A stretch of DNA of 45,814 nt from an uncultured Lachnospiraceae bacterium (GTDB taxonomy: Bacteria > Bacillota > Clostridia > Lachnospirales > Lachnospiraceae). Of this stretch, positions 8,769-16,869 are shown in pieces (position 1 is the first letter of the stretch; each line of letters starts with the position of its first letter). The DNA lies in the NCBI GenBank assembly GCA_902786365.1, contig CADACD010000019.1, forward strand, positions 1 to 45,814, in the 5' to 3' direction. Both the position numbers and the translations under genes were made by a program. The notes beneath the pieces are model-generated. The model was given only the letters and a program-made list of their open reading frames with translations, searched no databases and had not been told where the DNA came from.

Positions 8769-9437
8769 ATGGGAGATAAACAGAAGAACGGTAAAATGAA
8801 AACATGCAAGTATTGTCAGAGTGAAATACCGGCAAAAGCAAAAATCTGTCCAAATTGCCGAAAGAAACAAAAGAGGATAGGGAAATGGATAGTAATAGCG
8901 ATTGTTATTATTATAATAATTGCAGCAGCAAGCTCTGGTTCGGGTAAGGATGAACCTAAAAAAGTGGGAGAAGTAAGTGGAAGCAGTGGAGAAGGAAGCA
9001 GTAATAATGGAGGAACTGATAACAAACAAAATCAGGAAGTAAATGATAGTGGATTTAACGTAGGTGATATCGTTGAATCGGAAAATTTAAGAATTACATT
9101 TATATCAACATCAGATTATACATCGGATAATCAGTTTTTACAGCCAAAGGAGGGATATAAATATATTCAGGCAGAATTTGAGTTTGAAAATATAGGAAAA
9201 AACGACGAATTTGTAAGCGAAGTTGATTTTTCATGCTATGCAGATGGATATGATATGGAAGAAAAATACTTTGATGGTGCGTCTCTTTCAGCAACTTTAT
9301 CAGCTGGTAAGAAAACAAAAGGGGCAGTATTTTTTGAGGTACCTGCTGATGCAAAAGAGATTATTCTTGAATATGAGACAAATTATTGGACAGAAAAAAA
9401 GATTGTCTTTAATGTGTTAAAGACAGAGGGAGAGTAA
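8769..9437 (+). CDS. Zinc-ribbon, membrane-anchored DUF4352 protein
   Basis: About 222 residues. A short cytoplasmic N-terminus carries a zinc ribbon CKYCQSEIPAKAKICPNC (CxxC...CxxC), then a basic stretch, one transmembrane helix rich in Ile/Val (about residues 42-62), a Gly/Ser/Asn-rich linker to about residue 100 and an extracytoplasmic immunoglobulin-like DUF4352 domain. The segment FLQPKEGYKYIQAEFEFENI is characteristic of DUF4352. The ATG at 8769 follows GGAGG by five bases; an in-frame TTG upstream lacks a site. The cytoplasmic zinc ribbon and outside beta-sandwich could transmit an envelope signal, possibly with the neighbouring kinase, but nothing direct shows this. Function unknown. 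Confidence 0.8.
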   Translation: MGDKQKNGKMKTCKYCQSEIPAKAKICPNCRKKQKRIGKWIVIAIVIIIIIAAASSGSGKDEPKKVGEVSGSSGEGSSNNGGTDNKQNQEVNDSGFNVGDIVESENLRITFISTSDYTSDNQFLQPKEGYKYIQAEFEFENIGKNDEFVSEVDFSCYADGYDMEEKYFDGASLSATLSAGKKTKGAVFFEVPADAKEIILEYETNYWTEKKIVFNVLKTEGE

Positions 9438-9473
9438 ACAGGTCAAAAAGTATTATTTATCGTTAAAAAGTAA

Positions 9474-9502
9474 TTGCACAAAATCCACAATCTGTTTATA
9501 AT
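9474..9502 (+). promoter_or_regulatory. Predicted promoter of ddh
   Basis: TTGCAC (9474-9479), a 17-base spacer and a consensus TATAAT (9497-9502). Transcription would start near 9509, leaving a leader of about 108 bases before the ATG at 9617. I see no lysine riboswitch consensus in that leader. Confidence 0.65.
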
Positions 9503-9616
9503 GTTAGTTAGCAACGCCTAATTAATGGCAGAAATTGCAAATTTGTGAGGAAAGGAAACGGATTATTTATTTGTCATCAAGATAAATATATAATTTCAAA
9601 AAAGGTAAAGCAAAAA

Positions 9617-10597
9617 ATGAAAATCGGAATTTTAGGATATGGTAATCTTGGAAGAGGCATTGAGTGTGCAATCAAGCAGGCTGATGATGCAGAGCTTGTA
9701 GCAGTATTTACAAGAAGAAATCCTGATGATGTCAAGATTTTGACAGAAGGAGTGAATGTTTATTCTGTATCAGAAATTGAGGCACACAAAGACGAGATAG
9801 ATGTCCTTGTTCTCTGTGGAGGAAGTGCAACAGATTTGCCGGAGCAGACACCTGAATATGCAAAGTATTTCAATGTCATTGACAGTTTTGATACACATGC
9901 AAGAATCCCTGAGCATTTCGCAAATGTAGATAAAGCAGCAAAAGAAAATGGTCATACAGCACTCATTTCATGTGGATGGGACCCGGGAATGTTCTCGCTC
10001 AACAGATTGTATGCCAATGCAATTTTACCACAGGGTAATGACTATACATTCTGGGGCAAGGGTGTCAGTCAGGGACATTCAGATGCCATCAGAAGAGTGG
10101 AAGGTGTCAAAGACGGAAAGCAGTACACAATTCCTATTGACAGTGCATTAGAATCAGTCAGAAATGGCGAAAATCCTGAACTTACAACAAGACAGAAACA
10201 TTTAAGAGAGTGTTTTGTTGTGGCAGAGGAAGGTGCAGACTTTGCAAAGATTGAGGATACAATCAAAAATATGCCAAATTATTTTTCAGATTATGATACA
10301 ATTGTTCATTTCATCTCAGAGGATGAGTTAAAGGCTAACCACAGCGGTATTCCTCATGGTGGTTTTGTTTTCAGAACAGGTGTGACAGGTTGGAATGGTG
10401 AGAACAAGCATGTGATTGAGTATAGCTTAAAACTTGATTCAAATCCGGAGTTTACATCATCTGTTATCCTTGCATATGCAAGAGCAATCAATAGACTTCA
10501 TAAGGAAGGTGTCAATGGATGTAAGACGGTATTTGATATTGCACCTGCTTATTTAAGTCCATTATCAGGTGAGGAACTTAGAGCACATATGTTGTAA
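9617..10597 (+). CDS. ddh: meso-Diaminopimelate D-dehydrogenase
   Basis: 326 residues, the usual length for this enzyme. It makes meso-diaminopimelate in one NADPH-dependent step from tetrahydrodipicolinate, feeding lysine and peptidoglycan synthesis. The N-terminal Rossmann motif is MKIGILGYGNLGRGIECAI, followed by VAVFTRRNPD, which fits NADPH binding. SCGWDPGMFSLNRLYANA near residue 123 and FWGKGVSQGHSDAIRRVEGV near residue 146 are strongly diagnostic. The start at 9617 matches the conserved family start; an upstream in-frame GTG at 9545 would add 24 non-conserved residues. The site before the ATG (AAAGGTAAAG) is modest. The gene stands alone behind a good promoter. Confidence 0.93.
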   Translation: MKIGILGYGNLGRGIECAIKQADDAELVAVFTRRNPDDVKILTEGVNVYSVSEIEAHKDEIDVLVLCGGSATDLPEQTPEYAKYFNVIDSFDTHARIPEHFANVDKAAKENGHTALISCGWDPGMFSLNRLYANAILPQGNDYTFWGKGVSQGHSDAIRRVEGVKDGKQYTIPIDSALESVRNGENPELTTRQKHLRECFVVAEEGADFAKIEDTIKNMPNYFSDYDTIVHFISEDELKANHSGIPHGGFVFRTGVTGWNGENKHVIEYSLKLDSNPEFTSSVILAYARAINRLHKEGVNGCKTVFDIAPAYLSPLSGEELRAHML

Positions 10598-10637
10598 AAA
10601 TGTGTATACTTGAAAAGGAATATATTGATTAAAAAAT

Positions 10638-10676
10638 AAGCCTTCATATATTTAATAGTATATCAGAAGGCTTAAT
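10638..10676 (+). terminator. Hairpin after ddh, probable terminator
   Basis: Perfect 9-bp stem (TAAGCCTTC and GAAGGCTTA) around an AT-rich loop of about 20 bases, roughly 40 bases after the ddh stop. The trailing sequence ATTTATGTATTTTTC is only moderately T-rich, so efficiency is uncertain. Confidence 0.55.
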
Positions 10677-10937
10677 TTATGTATTTTTCTGACTATGTTG
10701 TCACCATTAAAACTCTTTTCATATATGATTGAGCTATAAAATGGTTAAAAATATATTGACATTTCTGAACCAGTTTTGCTGATTGTACTTTCACTGCTTT
10801 TAAGTGCTGATGTAATGTTTAAGAATGTAGTATCAAAATTGTTTTTGAAATTGATAATTTATCACATGTTTTTCAGCCGTTTATGTAGTATTTTGTCTAA
10901 GAAAATGAAAATTACTAAAAGTTTTATATTTTCTATA

Positions 10938-10966
10938 TTGAAAAAAATGCAGCAACTCTTTATAAT
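10938..10966 (+). promoter_or_regulatory. Predicted promoter of the Rpn-family nuclease gene
   Basis: TTGAAA (10938-10943) and a consensus TATAAT (10961-10966) are separated by exactly 17 bases, about 80 bases before the start codon at 11046. Confidence 0.6.
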
Positions 10967-11045
10967 AAATTATATACAGATTTTTGATGGAATATCAAAA
11001 AGAAGGCAATGAAGGATGCAATGATTATATGCGAGGGGGATAAAT

Positions 11046-11978
11046 ATGTCTGCAATACAAAGAAAACACAAGGACAGACTCTTTCAGAAATTGTTTGGGG
11101 ATGAGTCTAACAGGAAAAATTTATTGTCACTATTTAATGCACTGAATCATACTAATTATACAGATGAAAATGATATGGAAATTAATACCATAGATGATGT
11201 TATTTATATGGGAATGAAGAATGATGTGTCGTGTATGCTGGATAATTATATGACTTTAAGCGAGCATCAAAGTACATTTAACCCGAATATGCCCATAAGA
11301 GGACTGATGTATTTTGGAAGGCTATACGATAAATATATTAAGCGGAATGGACTTAATTTGTATAGCGAAAAACTTCTAAAACTTCCAACTCCTAAATATT
11401 TTGTTTTGTATAATGGAGATATGAATACACCGGATATAGTGGATTTAAAATTATCAGACTCATTCATTCATAAAGATGAGAATAATCATTTTGAATGGAC
11501 TGCTACGATGGTAAATATCAATTATGGACATAATAATGGATTGCTTAATTCATGTATCATCTTAAAAGAATATTCGATTTTAATTTCTAAAATAAAAAGA
11601 AATTTGAAAAATGGACTTGATGTAGAAATAGCAGTTAATAGGGCGGTGGATGAATGCATTAATGAAAATATATTGAGAGAATATTTAATATCACACAAAG
11701 CAGAGGTGGTAGGTATGTGTATAACGGAATATAATGAGCAGGAAACTATGTATGCATTGAAACAGGAATGGTTTAATGATGGTGTTGAAACCGGCATTAG
11801 ACAAGGAATTGAACAAGGAATTGAACAAGGAAAGGAAGATGGACTTAAATCGCTTGTCAAGATATTGAAGAAATTTATGTCTGATATTGATACCATTTAT
11901 AAAACAGTTATAGAAGACGAAAATTTTTCAGATGTCACTTATGAACAAGTAAAAAAATATTATGATTCCGAACAGTAG
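11046..11978 (+). CDS. Rpn family recombination-promoting nuclease/putative transposase
   Basis: 310 residues. The start (KHKDRLFQKLFGDESNRKNLLSLFNALN, with conserved KDRLFQKLFG) and the motif NDVSCMLDNYMTLSEHQST near residue 60 match the PD-(D/E)XK nuclease fold of the Rpn/PDDEXK_2 group, with D and ExQ as likely metal-binding residues. The C-terminal GIRQGIEQGIEQGKEDG repeat is another hallmark of the family, which is widespread and often multicopy in Lachnospiraceae. Escherichia coli RpnA-type proteins are DNA endonucleases that stimulate recombination. The gene appears intact, with AGGGGG nine bases before the ATG. No terminal repeats or partner transposase were found, so it is not called as an insertion sequence. 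Confidence 0.85.
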   Translation: MSAIQRKHKDRLFQKLFGDESNRKNLLSLFNALNHTNYTDENDMEINTIDDVIYMGMKNDVSCMLDNYMTLSEHQSTFNPNMPIRGLMYFGRLYDKYIKRNGLNLYSEKLLKLPTPKYFVLYNGDMNTPDIVDLKLSDSFIHKDENNHFEWTATMVNINYGHNNGLLNSCIILKEYSILISKIKRNLKNGLDVEIAVNRAVDECINENILREYLISHKAEVVGMCITEYNEQETMYALKQEWFNDGVETGIRQGIEQGIEQGKEDGLKSLVKILKKFMSDIDTIYKTVIEDENFSDVTYEQVKKYYDSEQ

Positions 11979-12019
11979 TACCGAGTGATAATCAGTGTCG
12001 GAAATATGAAAAAAAAATC

Positions 12020-12048
12020 TTGACTATAAAAATAGAATATGCTATTTT
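12020..12048 (+). promoter_or_regulatory. Predicted promoter of the proS T-box transcript
   Basis: TTGACT (12020-12025), a 17-base spacer and TATTTT (12043-12048), with TGC directly before the -10 box (extended -10). It lies upstream of the T-box stem I, as expected for the proS leader. Confidence 0.55.
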
Positions 12049-12124
12049 ATAGAAATAGATTCATTTTAAATCATTTACAAAGACAATTCCACTTTTGGAA
12101 ATGATTTGGTTATTGATACAGAAA

Positions 12125-12446
12125 TATAGAAAATGACGTTGAAGAGAAATAGTAGATATTATAGAGATTATCAGAGAGAAGATGGTTGGTGAGAATCTTT
12201 AGTCAGATAATATTGAACCAGTCTCAGAGTCTTGAGCGGAACAGATAACAGATGGTACATGAAATGTTGGGAATCACAACTGCAAGATATGCTACACGTT
12301 ATCTAAGTAAGTTTCAACGGATTTCCACCGTTACAGGGAAAAGGTATATTGTACCTGATGAGAGCAGATTGATTCTGAATTTAGGTGGTAACACGGATAA
12401 GCATATTCGCCCTAAACTGACTGAGAATGTCAGTTTGGGGCTTTTT
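12125..12446 (+). promoter_or_regulatory. T-box leader (proline) controlling proS
   Basis: All core T-box elements can be read. Stem I contains CAGAGAGAAG and the distal GGTTGGTGAGAATC motif; ATTATC and GATAAT pair just above the specifier loop, where GAA-CCA places a proline codon CCA at 12218-12220. The conserved T-box AGGTGGTAACACGGA is at 12383-12397 and ends with TTCGCCCT. TTTAGG (12380-12385) can pair with CCTAAA (12411-12416) in the antiterminator. In other clostridia such leaders read through when uncharged tRNA binds both specifier and T-box. The proline specifier agrees with the downstream proS. The 5' boundary is approximate. Confidence 0.93.
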
Positions 12447-12447
12447 A
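12409..12447 (+). terminator. T-box terminator hairpin
   Basis: GCCCTAAACTGAC pairs with GTCAGTTTGGGGC (13 pairs, one of them G-U) around a 7-base loop and is followed by TTTTT. Its 5' arm shares CCCTAAA with the antiterminator, so the two folds exclude one another. Confidence 0.92.
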
Positions 12448-12556
12448 ATTTTTATAATTAGAAAATTTTTAGGAATTTCCTAATGGTTTTATGATATTGA
12501 TGAAAGGTCAAAATTTTGATTTATCAAAAATAATGTAGAAAAAGGAGAGAAGAAAA

Positions 12557-13990
12557 ATGGCAAATGAAAAGAAATTGGTAGAAGCGATTACATCAATGGA
12601 AGATGACTTTGCACAGTGGTACACTGATGTTGTGAAAAAGGCAGAATTGATGGGATATTCAAGCGTAAAAGGTTGTATGATATTCAAACCGGCAGGATAT
12701 GCTATCTGGGAAAATATACAAAAAGAGCTTGACAGAAGATTTAAAGAGACAGGTGTTGAAAATGTATACATGCCAATGTTCATACCGGAGAGTCTGCTGG
12801 AGAGAGAAAAAGACCATGTAGAAGGATTTGCTCCGGAGGTTGCATGGGTGACAATGGGAGGACTTAACAAACTCCAGGAAAGATTATGTGTTAGACCTAC
12901 TTCTGAGACATTATTCTGTGATTTTTATAAAGATGAGATTCAGTCATACAGAGATTTGCCAAAGATTTACAATCAGTGGTGTTCAGTTGTAAGATGGGAA
13001 AAAGAGACAAGACCTTTCTTGCGCTCAAGAGAATTTTTATGGCAGGAAGGTCATACGGCTCACGCAACAGCAGAGGAAGCTGAAGAGAGAACACAGCAGA
13101 TGTTAAATGTGTATGCCGATTTTTGTGAGGAGGTTCTGGCAATTCCTGTAGTAAGGGGAAGAAAGACGGATAAAGAAAAATTTGCAGGTGCTGAGGCTAC
13201 TTATACAATAGAGGCACTTATGCATGATGGAAAAGCACTTCAGTCGGGTACAAGCCACAACTTTGGTGACGGATTTGCAAAGGCGTTTGGAATCCAATAT
13301 ACAGACAGAGATAACAAGTTGAAATATGTTCATCAGACATCTTGGGGAATGACAACAAGATTAATTGGGGCGGTGATTATGGTACATGGCGACAACAGTG
13401 GACTTGTACTGCCACCAATGATTGCACCTGTTCAGGTTGAGGTCGTACCAATCATGCAGAAAAAAGAAGGTGTACTTGAAAAATCTTATGAAATCAGAAG
13501 TATGCTTTCTAATTTCAGAGTGAAAGTTGATGATAGTGACAAGAGTCCGGGCTGGAAACGTTCAGAGCAGGAGATGAGAGGAATCCCACTTCGTGTTGAA
13601 ATAGGACCAAAGGATATTGAGGCAAATCAGGCAATTATCGCAAGAAGAGACACAGGTGAGAAGATAACAGTTTCAATTGATGAATTGACAGAAACAGTGG
13701 CACAGCTCCTTGAAACAATGCAAAAAGAAATGTTAGAGAGAGCAAGAACACACAGAGATGCTCACACATCAGTTGCTCTTAATTATGAGGAATTTAAGAC
13801 AGCAGTAGAAGAGAAACCTGGATTTATCAAAGCAATGTGGTGTGGAAATCAGGAATGTGAGGATAAGATAAAAGAAGAGACGACTGCAACATCAAGATGT
13901 ATGCCGTTTCATCAGGAACAGCTCTCTGATGTGTGTGTATGTTGTGGAAAGCCGGCAAAAACGATGGTTTACTGGGGAAAAGCATATTAA
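12557..13990 (+). CDS. proS: Prolyl-tRNA synthetase, short (eukaryote/archaea-like) type
   Basis: 477 residues, a class II aminoacyl-tRNA synthetase that charges tRNA-Pro. It lacks the editing insertion of the long bacterial form and has the C-terminal zinc-type domain of the short form: CGNQECEDK, then [18 protein letters not shown], ending in the typical tyrosine. Class II motifs include [20 protein letters not shown] (motif 2 region begins near residue 112), [20 protein letters not shown] and [10 protein letters not shown] (motif 3 region). GGAGAGAAGAAAA precedes the ATG. It is transcribed alone behind the proline T-box. The end of the gene faces a repeat-rich convergent gap. Confidence 0.96.
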   Translation: MANEKKLVEAITSMEDDFAQWYTDVVKKAELMGYSSVKGCMIFKPAGYAIWENIQKELDRRFKETGVENVYMPMFIPESLLEREKDHVEGFAPEVAWVTMGGLNKLQERLCVRPTSETLFCDFYKDEIQSYRDLPKIYNQWCSVVRWEKETRPFLRSREFLWQEGHTAHATAEEAEERTQQMLNVYADFCEEVLAIPVVRGRKTDKEKFAGAEATYTIEALMHDGKALQSGTSHNFGDGFAKAFGIQYTDRDNKLKYVHQTSWGMTTRLIGAVIMVHGDNSGLVLPPMIAPVQVEVVPIMQKKEGVLEKSYEIRSMLSNFRVKVDDSDKSPGWKRSEQEMRGIPLRVEIGPKDIEANQAIIARRDTGEKITVSIDELTETVAQLLETMQKEMLERARTHRDAHTSVALNYEEFKTAVEEKPGFIKAMWCGNQECEDKIKEETTATSRCMPFHQEQLSDVCVCCGKPAKTMVYWGKAY

Positions 13991-14038
13991 ATTTCATAGG
14001 TAATATCAAACTTCATAGGTAAAAATTCAATAAAATGA

Positions 14039-14125
14039 GGCTGCTGTATTAAAGTAATGGTTATTGTTCATGTCGGTTAGTCCGGCTATGAATAATAACA
14101 GATAGTAATACTTAATACTGCAGCC
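14039..14125. repeat. Long hairpin element A
   Basis: An 87-base imperfect palindrome in the gap after proS. The outer arms GGCTGCTGTATTAA and TTAATACTGCAGCC pair with one mismatch, the middle arms pair (GTTATTGTTCAT with ATGAATAATAAC), and the apex GTCGG-TTAGT-CCGGC forms a small stem. It has no T tract right after it. Its ends resemble those of the element at 36665-36762. Confidence 0.7.
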
Positions 14126-14130
14126 GTATT

Positions 14131-14218
14131 ATTTCAATTTAAAATACTCGTATCATTTCAATTTAAAATACTCGTATCATTTCAATTTAAAATACTCGTA
14201 TCATTTCAATTTAAAATA
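14131..14218. repeat. 24-bp tandem repeat, 3.7 copies
   Basis: Three identical 24-base units beginning ATTTCAATTTAAAATACTCG at 14131, 14155 and 14179, then a partial fourth unit of 16 bases ending at 14218. There are no spacers between units, so it is not a CRISPR array. It lies in the convergent gap, six bases after the long hairpin. Confidence 0.95.
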
Positions 14219-14241
14219 TATCGCAAAAAATCTATACAATA

Positions 14242-16197
14242 TTACAGTTTGTATATCAGAACACCATTATGGTGTAATTCTTTATTTTTATATTCAAGCG
14301 CAAATATAATATTATTTTTGCTGATATCGATAGGAATTGAAGTTTTATCACAATTGATAATCACCATATATTCATTTCCTTCATCATCTTTTCTTATGTA
14401 GCTGATGACACGCGAATATTGAACTGGTGAAACTGACAATATAACGGAAGAATTATCCGGCGATTCATTCAAAATCTCATCTGTGGAATCATCTGATAAC
14501 TGAGCAGAGGCCTCATTTGGTAATTGGGCAGAAATCTCGTTTAATAATTGTGCAGAAGCCTTGCCTGACGTTTCGCCAAAAGGTGTTGAAGGTTCTTCCG
14601 GTAGTGAAATGATTGAGGCAATATCAACAAATTCATAGTCATTACTTCGAAAGGCAGGAATTGTTTTTCGAAGATTTATCAATTTTTTTATGATGCAAAT
14701 TTTATCATAATATTCGCCTTTCATAATCTGTGTCCAAGGCATACATCTTCTGCTGTCAGGATCATAGCTTCCTTCCAATGCGATTTCAGTACCATAATAG
14801 ATACATACTGTACCCGGCATTGTGAAAAGAACGCTGAGCTGCTGATAAAATTTTGGAATACTTTTCAATTTTGTGACAAGCCTTATGGTATCATGCGAGT
14901 CTAACAGGTTAAATAATACTTTATTCACCTGTTCGGGATATCTTGTAAAACATCTGTTAATTGCATATTCAAAGTCGGTTGAAGTCTTTGTATTATCAAG
15001 CCAGAAATCATTGACACCATCCGTAAAAGGGTAGTTCATGACAGAGTCAAACTCATCCCCTCGAAGCCATGGGATGGAATCATGCCATGTTTCTCCAAGA
15101 ATGTAGAAATCAGACTTTAAGGCTTTGAGTTTTCTATGCATTTCTTTGCAGAGAGTATGAGAAATTTCTCCGGCGACATCAAGGCGTATTGCGTCAATAT
15201 CATATTTTTTAATCCATGAAGTAATTACCTTTAAAATATAGTTAATTACTTTTGGGTTATTTGTATTCAGTTTTGGCATACCATCTACAAAGGCAAAAGC
15301 ATAATAATTTCCATTCTTCGCATTTCTTCCGGGTTTTGTGAGTGGCCATTTGTTTATCATAAACCAGTCATAAAATTTTGATTCCGGACCATTTTGAAGT
15401 ACATCCCGCCATGGCTTGAAAAATGCTCCTGAGTGGTTAAATACGCCATCCATCATGACACGGATACCACGTTCGTGCGCATTTTTTACCATGAGAGCCA
15501 TATCTTCGTCTGTGCCAAAATGTGGGTCAATTTTTGTATAACTTGCGGTGTCATATTTGTGGTTACTTCTGCCTTTGCAGATTGGTGTGAGATAAATGCC
15601 TGTAATGCCAAGTTTGCTTAAGTAATCAAGTTTGCTTGTGATTCCGGGAATATCCCCGCCATAGAAATCCATGTGATGAACAGATTTATCAGGTGCACGC
15701 CATGGTTTTACATTTTTTGGATCAAGGTCTTTATTACCATTGCAGAACCGGTCTATGAAAATCTGATACCAGATAGTTTCATTGACCCAATTTGGAGTGT
15801 GGATAATATCAGAAGGATTCATCCATGGGAAAGTGAATAACTGTTGGCGGCCGGTATAAGATTTTACTTCATCAGGTGTATAAAAACGATCCTCATACAG
15901 ATAATATTTTTCAGCCCCACTTTCAATTAAAAAGTAGTAGGCGAGCCTTTTGAATTCCGGTTTGATTCTGGCAGTCCATAAGATATGATTTTCAAGATGC
16001 TTTACTTCGCACATATCTAATGGTGTGCCAATCAGACGATGGTTGCCTCCCATGATACCGGTCTTGAAAGGATCAGTATGTAAAAGAGTAACTTTATCGA
16101 TATCGTAACCTGTACGAATGGAAATAACAATGGTGTCTTCATCAAGGCAGTAGCAGTAATTATCCTGACAACGATGAAAAATAGCTGATAAATTCAT
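14242..16197 (-). CDS. GH13 alpha-amylase/neopullulanase-like glycoside hydrolase
   Basis: 651 residues without a signal peptide, so probably cytoplasmic and acting on imported malto-oligosaccharides. An N-terminal beta domain like CBM34 (about 1-120) precedes the catalytic barrel. Conserved GH13 regions are DGVFNHSG (250-257), DAIRLDVAGE with nucleophile Asp340, ILGETWHD with acid/base Glu369, and LLDSHDT with Asp436. The C-terminal beta domain is interrupted at about 543-593 by a low-complexity insert with three 8-residue SAQLxNE-type repeats. AAGGAGG precedes the ATG. The CYTH gene lies only 24 bases upstream on the same strand, so the two are likely cotranscribed. Exact specificity (neopullulanase, cyclomaltodextrinase or maltogenic amylase) is uncertain. 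Confidence 0.9.
   Translation of the reverse strand: MNLSAIFHRCQDNYCYCLDEDTIVISIRTGYDIDKVTLLHTDPFKTGIMGGNHRLIGTPLDMCEVKHLENHILWTARIKPEFKRLAYYFLIESGAEKYYLYEDRFYTPDEVKSYTGRQQLFTFPWMNPSDIIHTPNWVNETIWYQIFIDRFCNGNKDLDPKNVKPWRAPDKSVHHMDFYGGDIPGITSKLDYLSKLGITGIYLTPICKGRSNHKYDTASYTKIDPHFGTDEDMALMVKNAHERGIRVMMDGVFNHSGAFFKPWRDVLQNGPESKFYDWFMINKWPLTKPGRNAKNGNYYAFAFVDGMPKLNTNNPKVINYILKVITSWIKKYDIDAIRLDVAGEISHTLCKEMHRKLKALKSDFYILGETWHDSIPWLRGDEFDSVMNYPFTDGVNDFWLDNTKTSTDFEYAINRCFTRYPEQVNKVLFNLLDSHDTIRLVTKLKSIPKFYQQLSVLFTMPGTVCIYYGTEIALEGSYDPDSRRCMPWTQIMKGEYYDKICIIKKLINLRKTIPAFRSNDYEFVDIASIISLPEEPSTPFGETSGKASAQLLNEISAQLPNEASAQLSDDSTDEILNESPDNSSVILSVSPVQYSRVISYIRKDDEGNEYMVIINCDKTSIPIDISKNNIIFALEYKNKELHHNGVLIYKL
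14488..14559 (-). repeat. Three 8-residue repeats within the GH13 gene
   Basis: Codons 547-570 encode ASAQLLNE, ISAQLPNE and ASAQLSDD in tandem, each 24 bases. The DNA copies have diverged. They lie in an Asp/Glu/Ser/Pro-rich insertion that is not part of the GH13 fold. Confidence 0.75.
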
Positions 16198-16221
16198 TTT
16201 TATAGTCCTCCTTCGAATATT

Positions 16222-16674
16222 TTATGTATGATGATTGTTGCAGCTGCTTAAATAACTGTTGTGATATTTCTCATCATAAGTGACATCTTCTTCGAACCAT
16301 TCGGGTGCTTTGAAATTTTGTGCTTCATCAGTGGTCTGAAATTCGACTTCAGCAATGACTAATCCACTAAATTTACCTTCAAATATGTCAAGTTCAATAG
16401 TATATGAAAGATAAGGAATCAGATATCTCTTTTTTGTAATAATATTGCCATCAGCTTTTTTTATCAGATGTTCATAGGCTTCTTTTGTCAGTGGCAGGTT
16501 ATATTCTTCTCTTGCAAGAAACCCTTTTGCCTTATATGTTAAATAATATTCATTGTCCTGTTTTCTTATGCGGATTACCGGTCCGGTACAAAGATATGCC
16601 TGTTCAATTTCGTGGTAACTGACATTCTCAAGGTCGGGCAGTGATTTGATTAAAAATTTACGTTCTATTTCCAT
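16222..16674 (-). CDS. CYTH domain protein (triphosphate tunnel metalloenzyme family)
   Basis: 150 residues, the size of compact bacterial CYTH proteins. It opens with MEIERKFLIK, the ExExK metal-binding signature, followed by RIRKQDNEYYLTYKAKG (basic residues lining the tunnel), KKRYLIPY, and IELDIFEG and VIAEVEFQ, which supply further acidic ligands. Members hydrolyse triphosphate-containing substrates such as inorganic tripolyphosphate or, in a few cases, make cAMP. The start is set by AGGAGGAAC before the ATG. It is the first gene of a probable two-gene minus-strand unit with the GH13 gene. The link between the two is unexplained; the substrate is not predictable. Confidence 0.85.
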   Translation of the reverse strand: MEIERKFLIKSLPDLENVSYHEIEQAYLCTGPVIRIRKQDNEYYLTYKAKGFLAREEYNLPLTKEAYEHLIKKADGNIITKKRYLIPYLSYTIELDIFEGKFSGLVIAEVEFQTTDEAQNFKAPEWFEEDVTYDEKYHNSYLSSCNNHHT

Positions 16675-16773
16675 AAGTTCCTCCTACAACTAAAAAATCT
16701 GATTTTATTTTAACATATTTTATAGGGTAAAAGCTACCTTTTCATATAGAAAAAGCAATTTTAATACCTTTTA

Positions 16774-16802
16774 TTGACACAAAGGAGAATTGGTCGTATA
16801 TT
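16774..16802 (+). promoter_or_regulatory. Predicted promoter of the two-component/ABC operon
   Basis: A consensus TTGACA (16774-16779), a 17-base spacer and TATATT (16797-16802). The predicted leader before the response regulator start at 16870 is about 60 bases. Confidence 0.65.
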
Positions 16803-16869
16803 ATGAATAATTATCATGACAGTTATTTGCTCAAAAGCATAATACTTTAAGAGTAAAAGAGGTGACAAT

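Larger units (their letters stand above)
10598..11045. other. Intergenic region with hairpin and promoter, no convincing gene
   Basis: This 448-base gap holds a hairpin just after ddh and a promoter near its right end. A short open frame at 10776-11012 exists, but it starts with TTG, has no ribosome binding site and encodes a low-complexity hydrophobic and basic sequence, so I do not call it a gene. The middle of the gap (about 10690-10930) shows nothing else I can name. Confidence 0.5.

Noticed and set aside
10776-11012. A 78-codon open frame before the Rpn-family gene
   Set aside because: It has a TTG start, no ribosome binding site and low-complexity hydrophobic/basic content, and it overlaps the predicted promoter of the next gene.
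11046-11978. Insertion sequence around the Rpn-family gene
   Set aside because: No terminal inverted repeats, target duplication or second transposase gene could be found on either side.
12252-12461. A 69-codon open frame upstream of proS
   Set aside because: It lies entirely within the T-box leader and terminator; the sequence is explained by conserved RNA elements.
14131-14218. Possible CRISPR array
   Set aside because: Units are directly adjacent with no spacers, the unit is AT-rich without internal dyad symmetry, and no cas genes are present.
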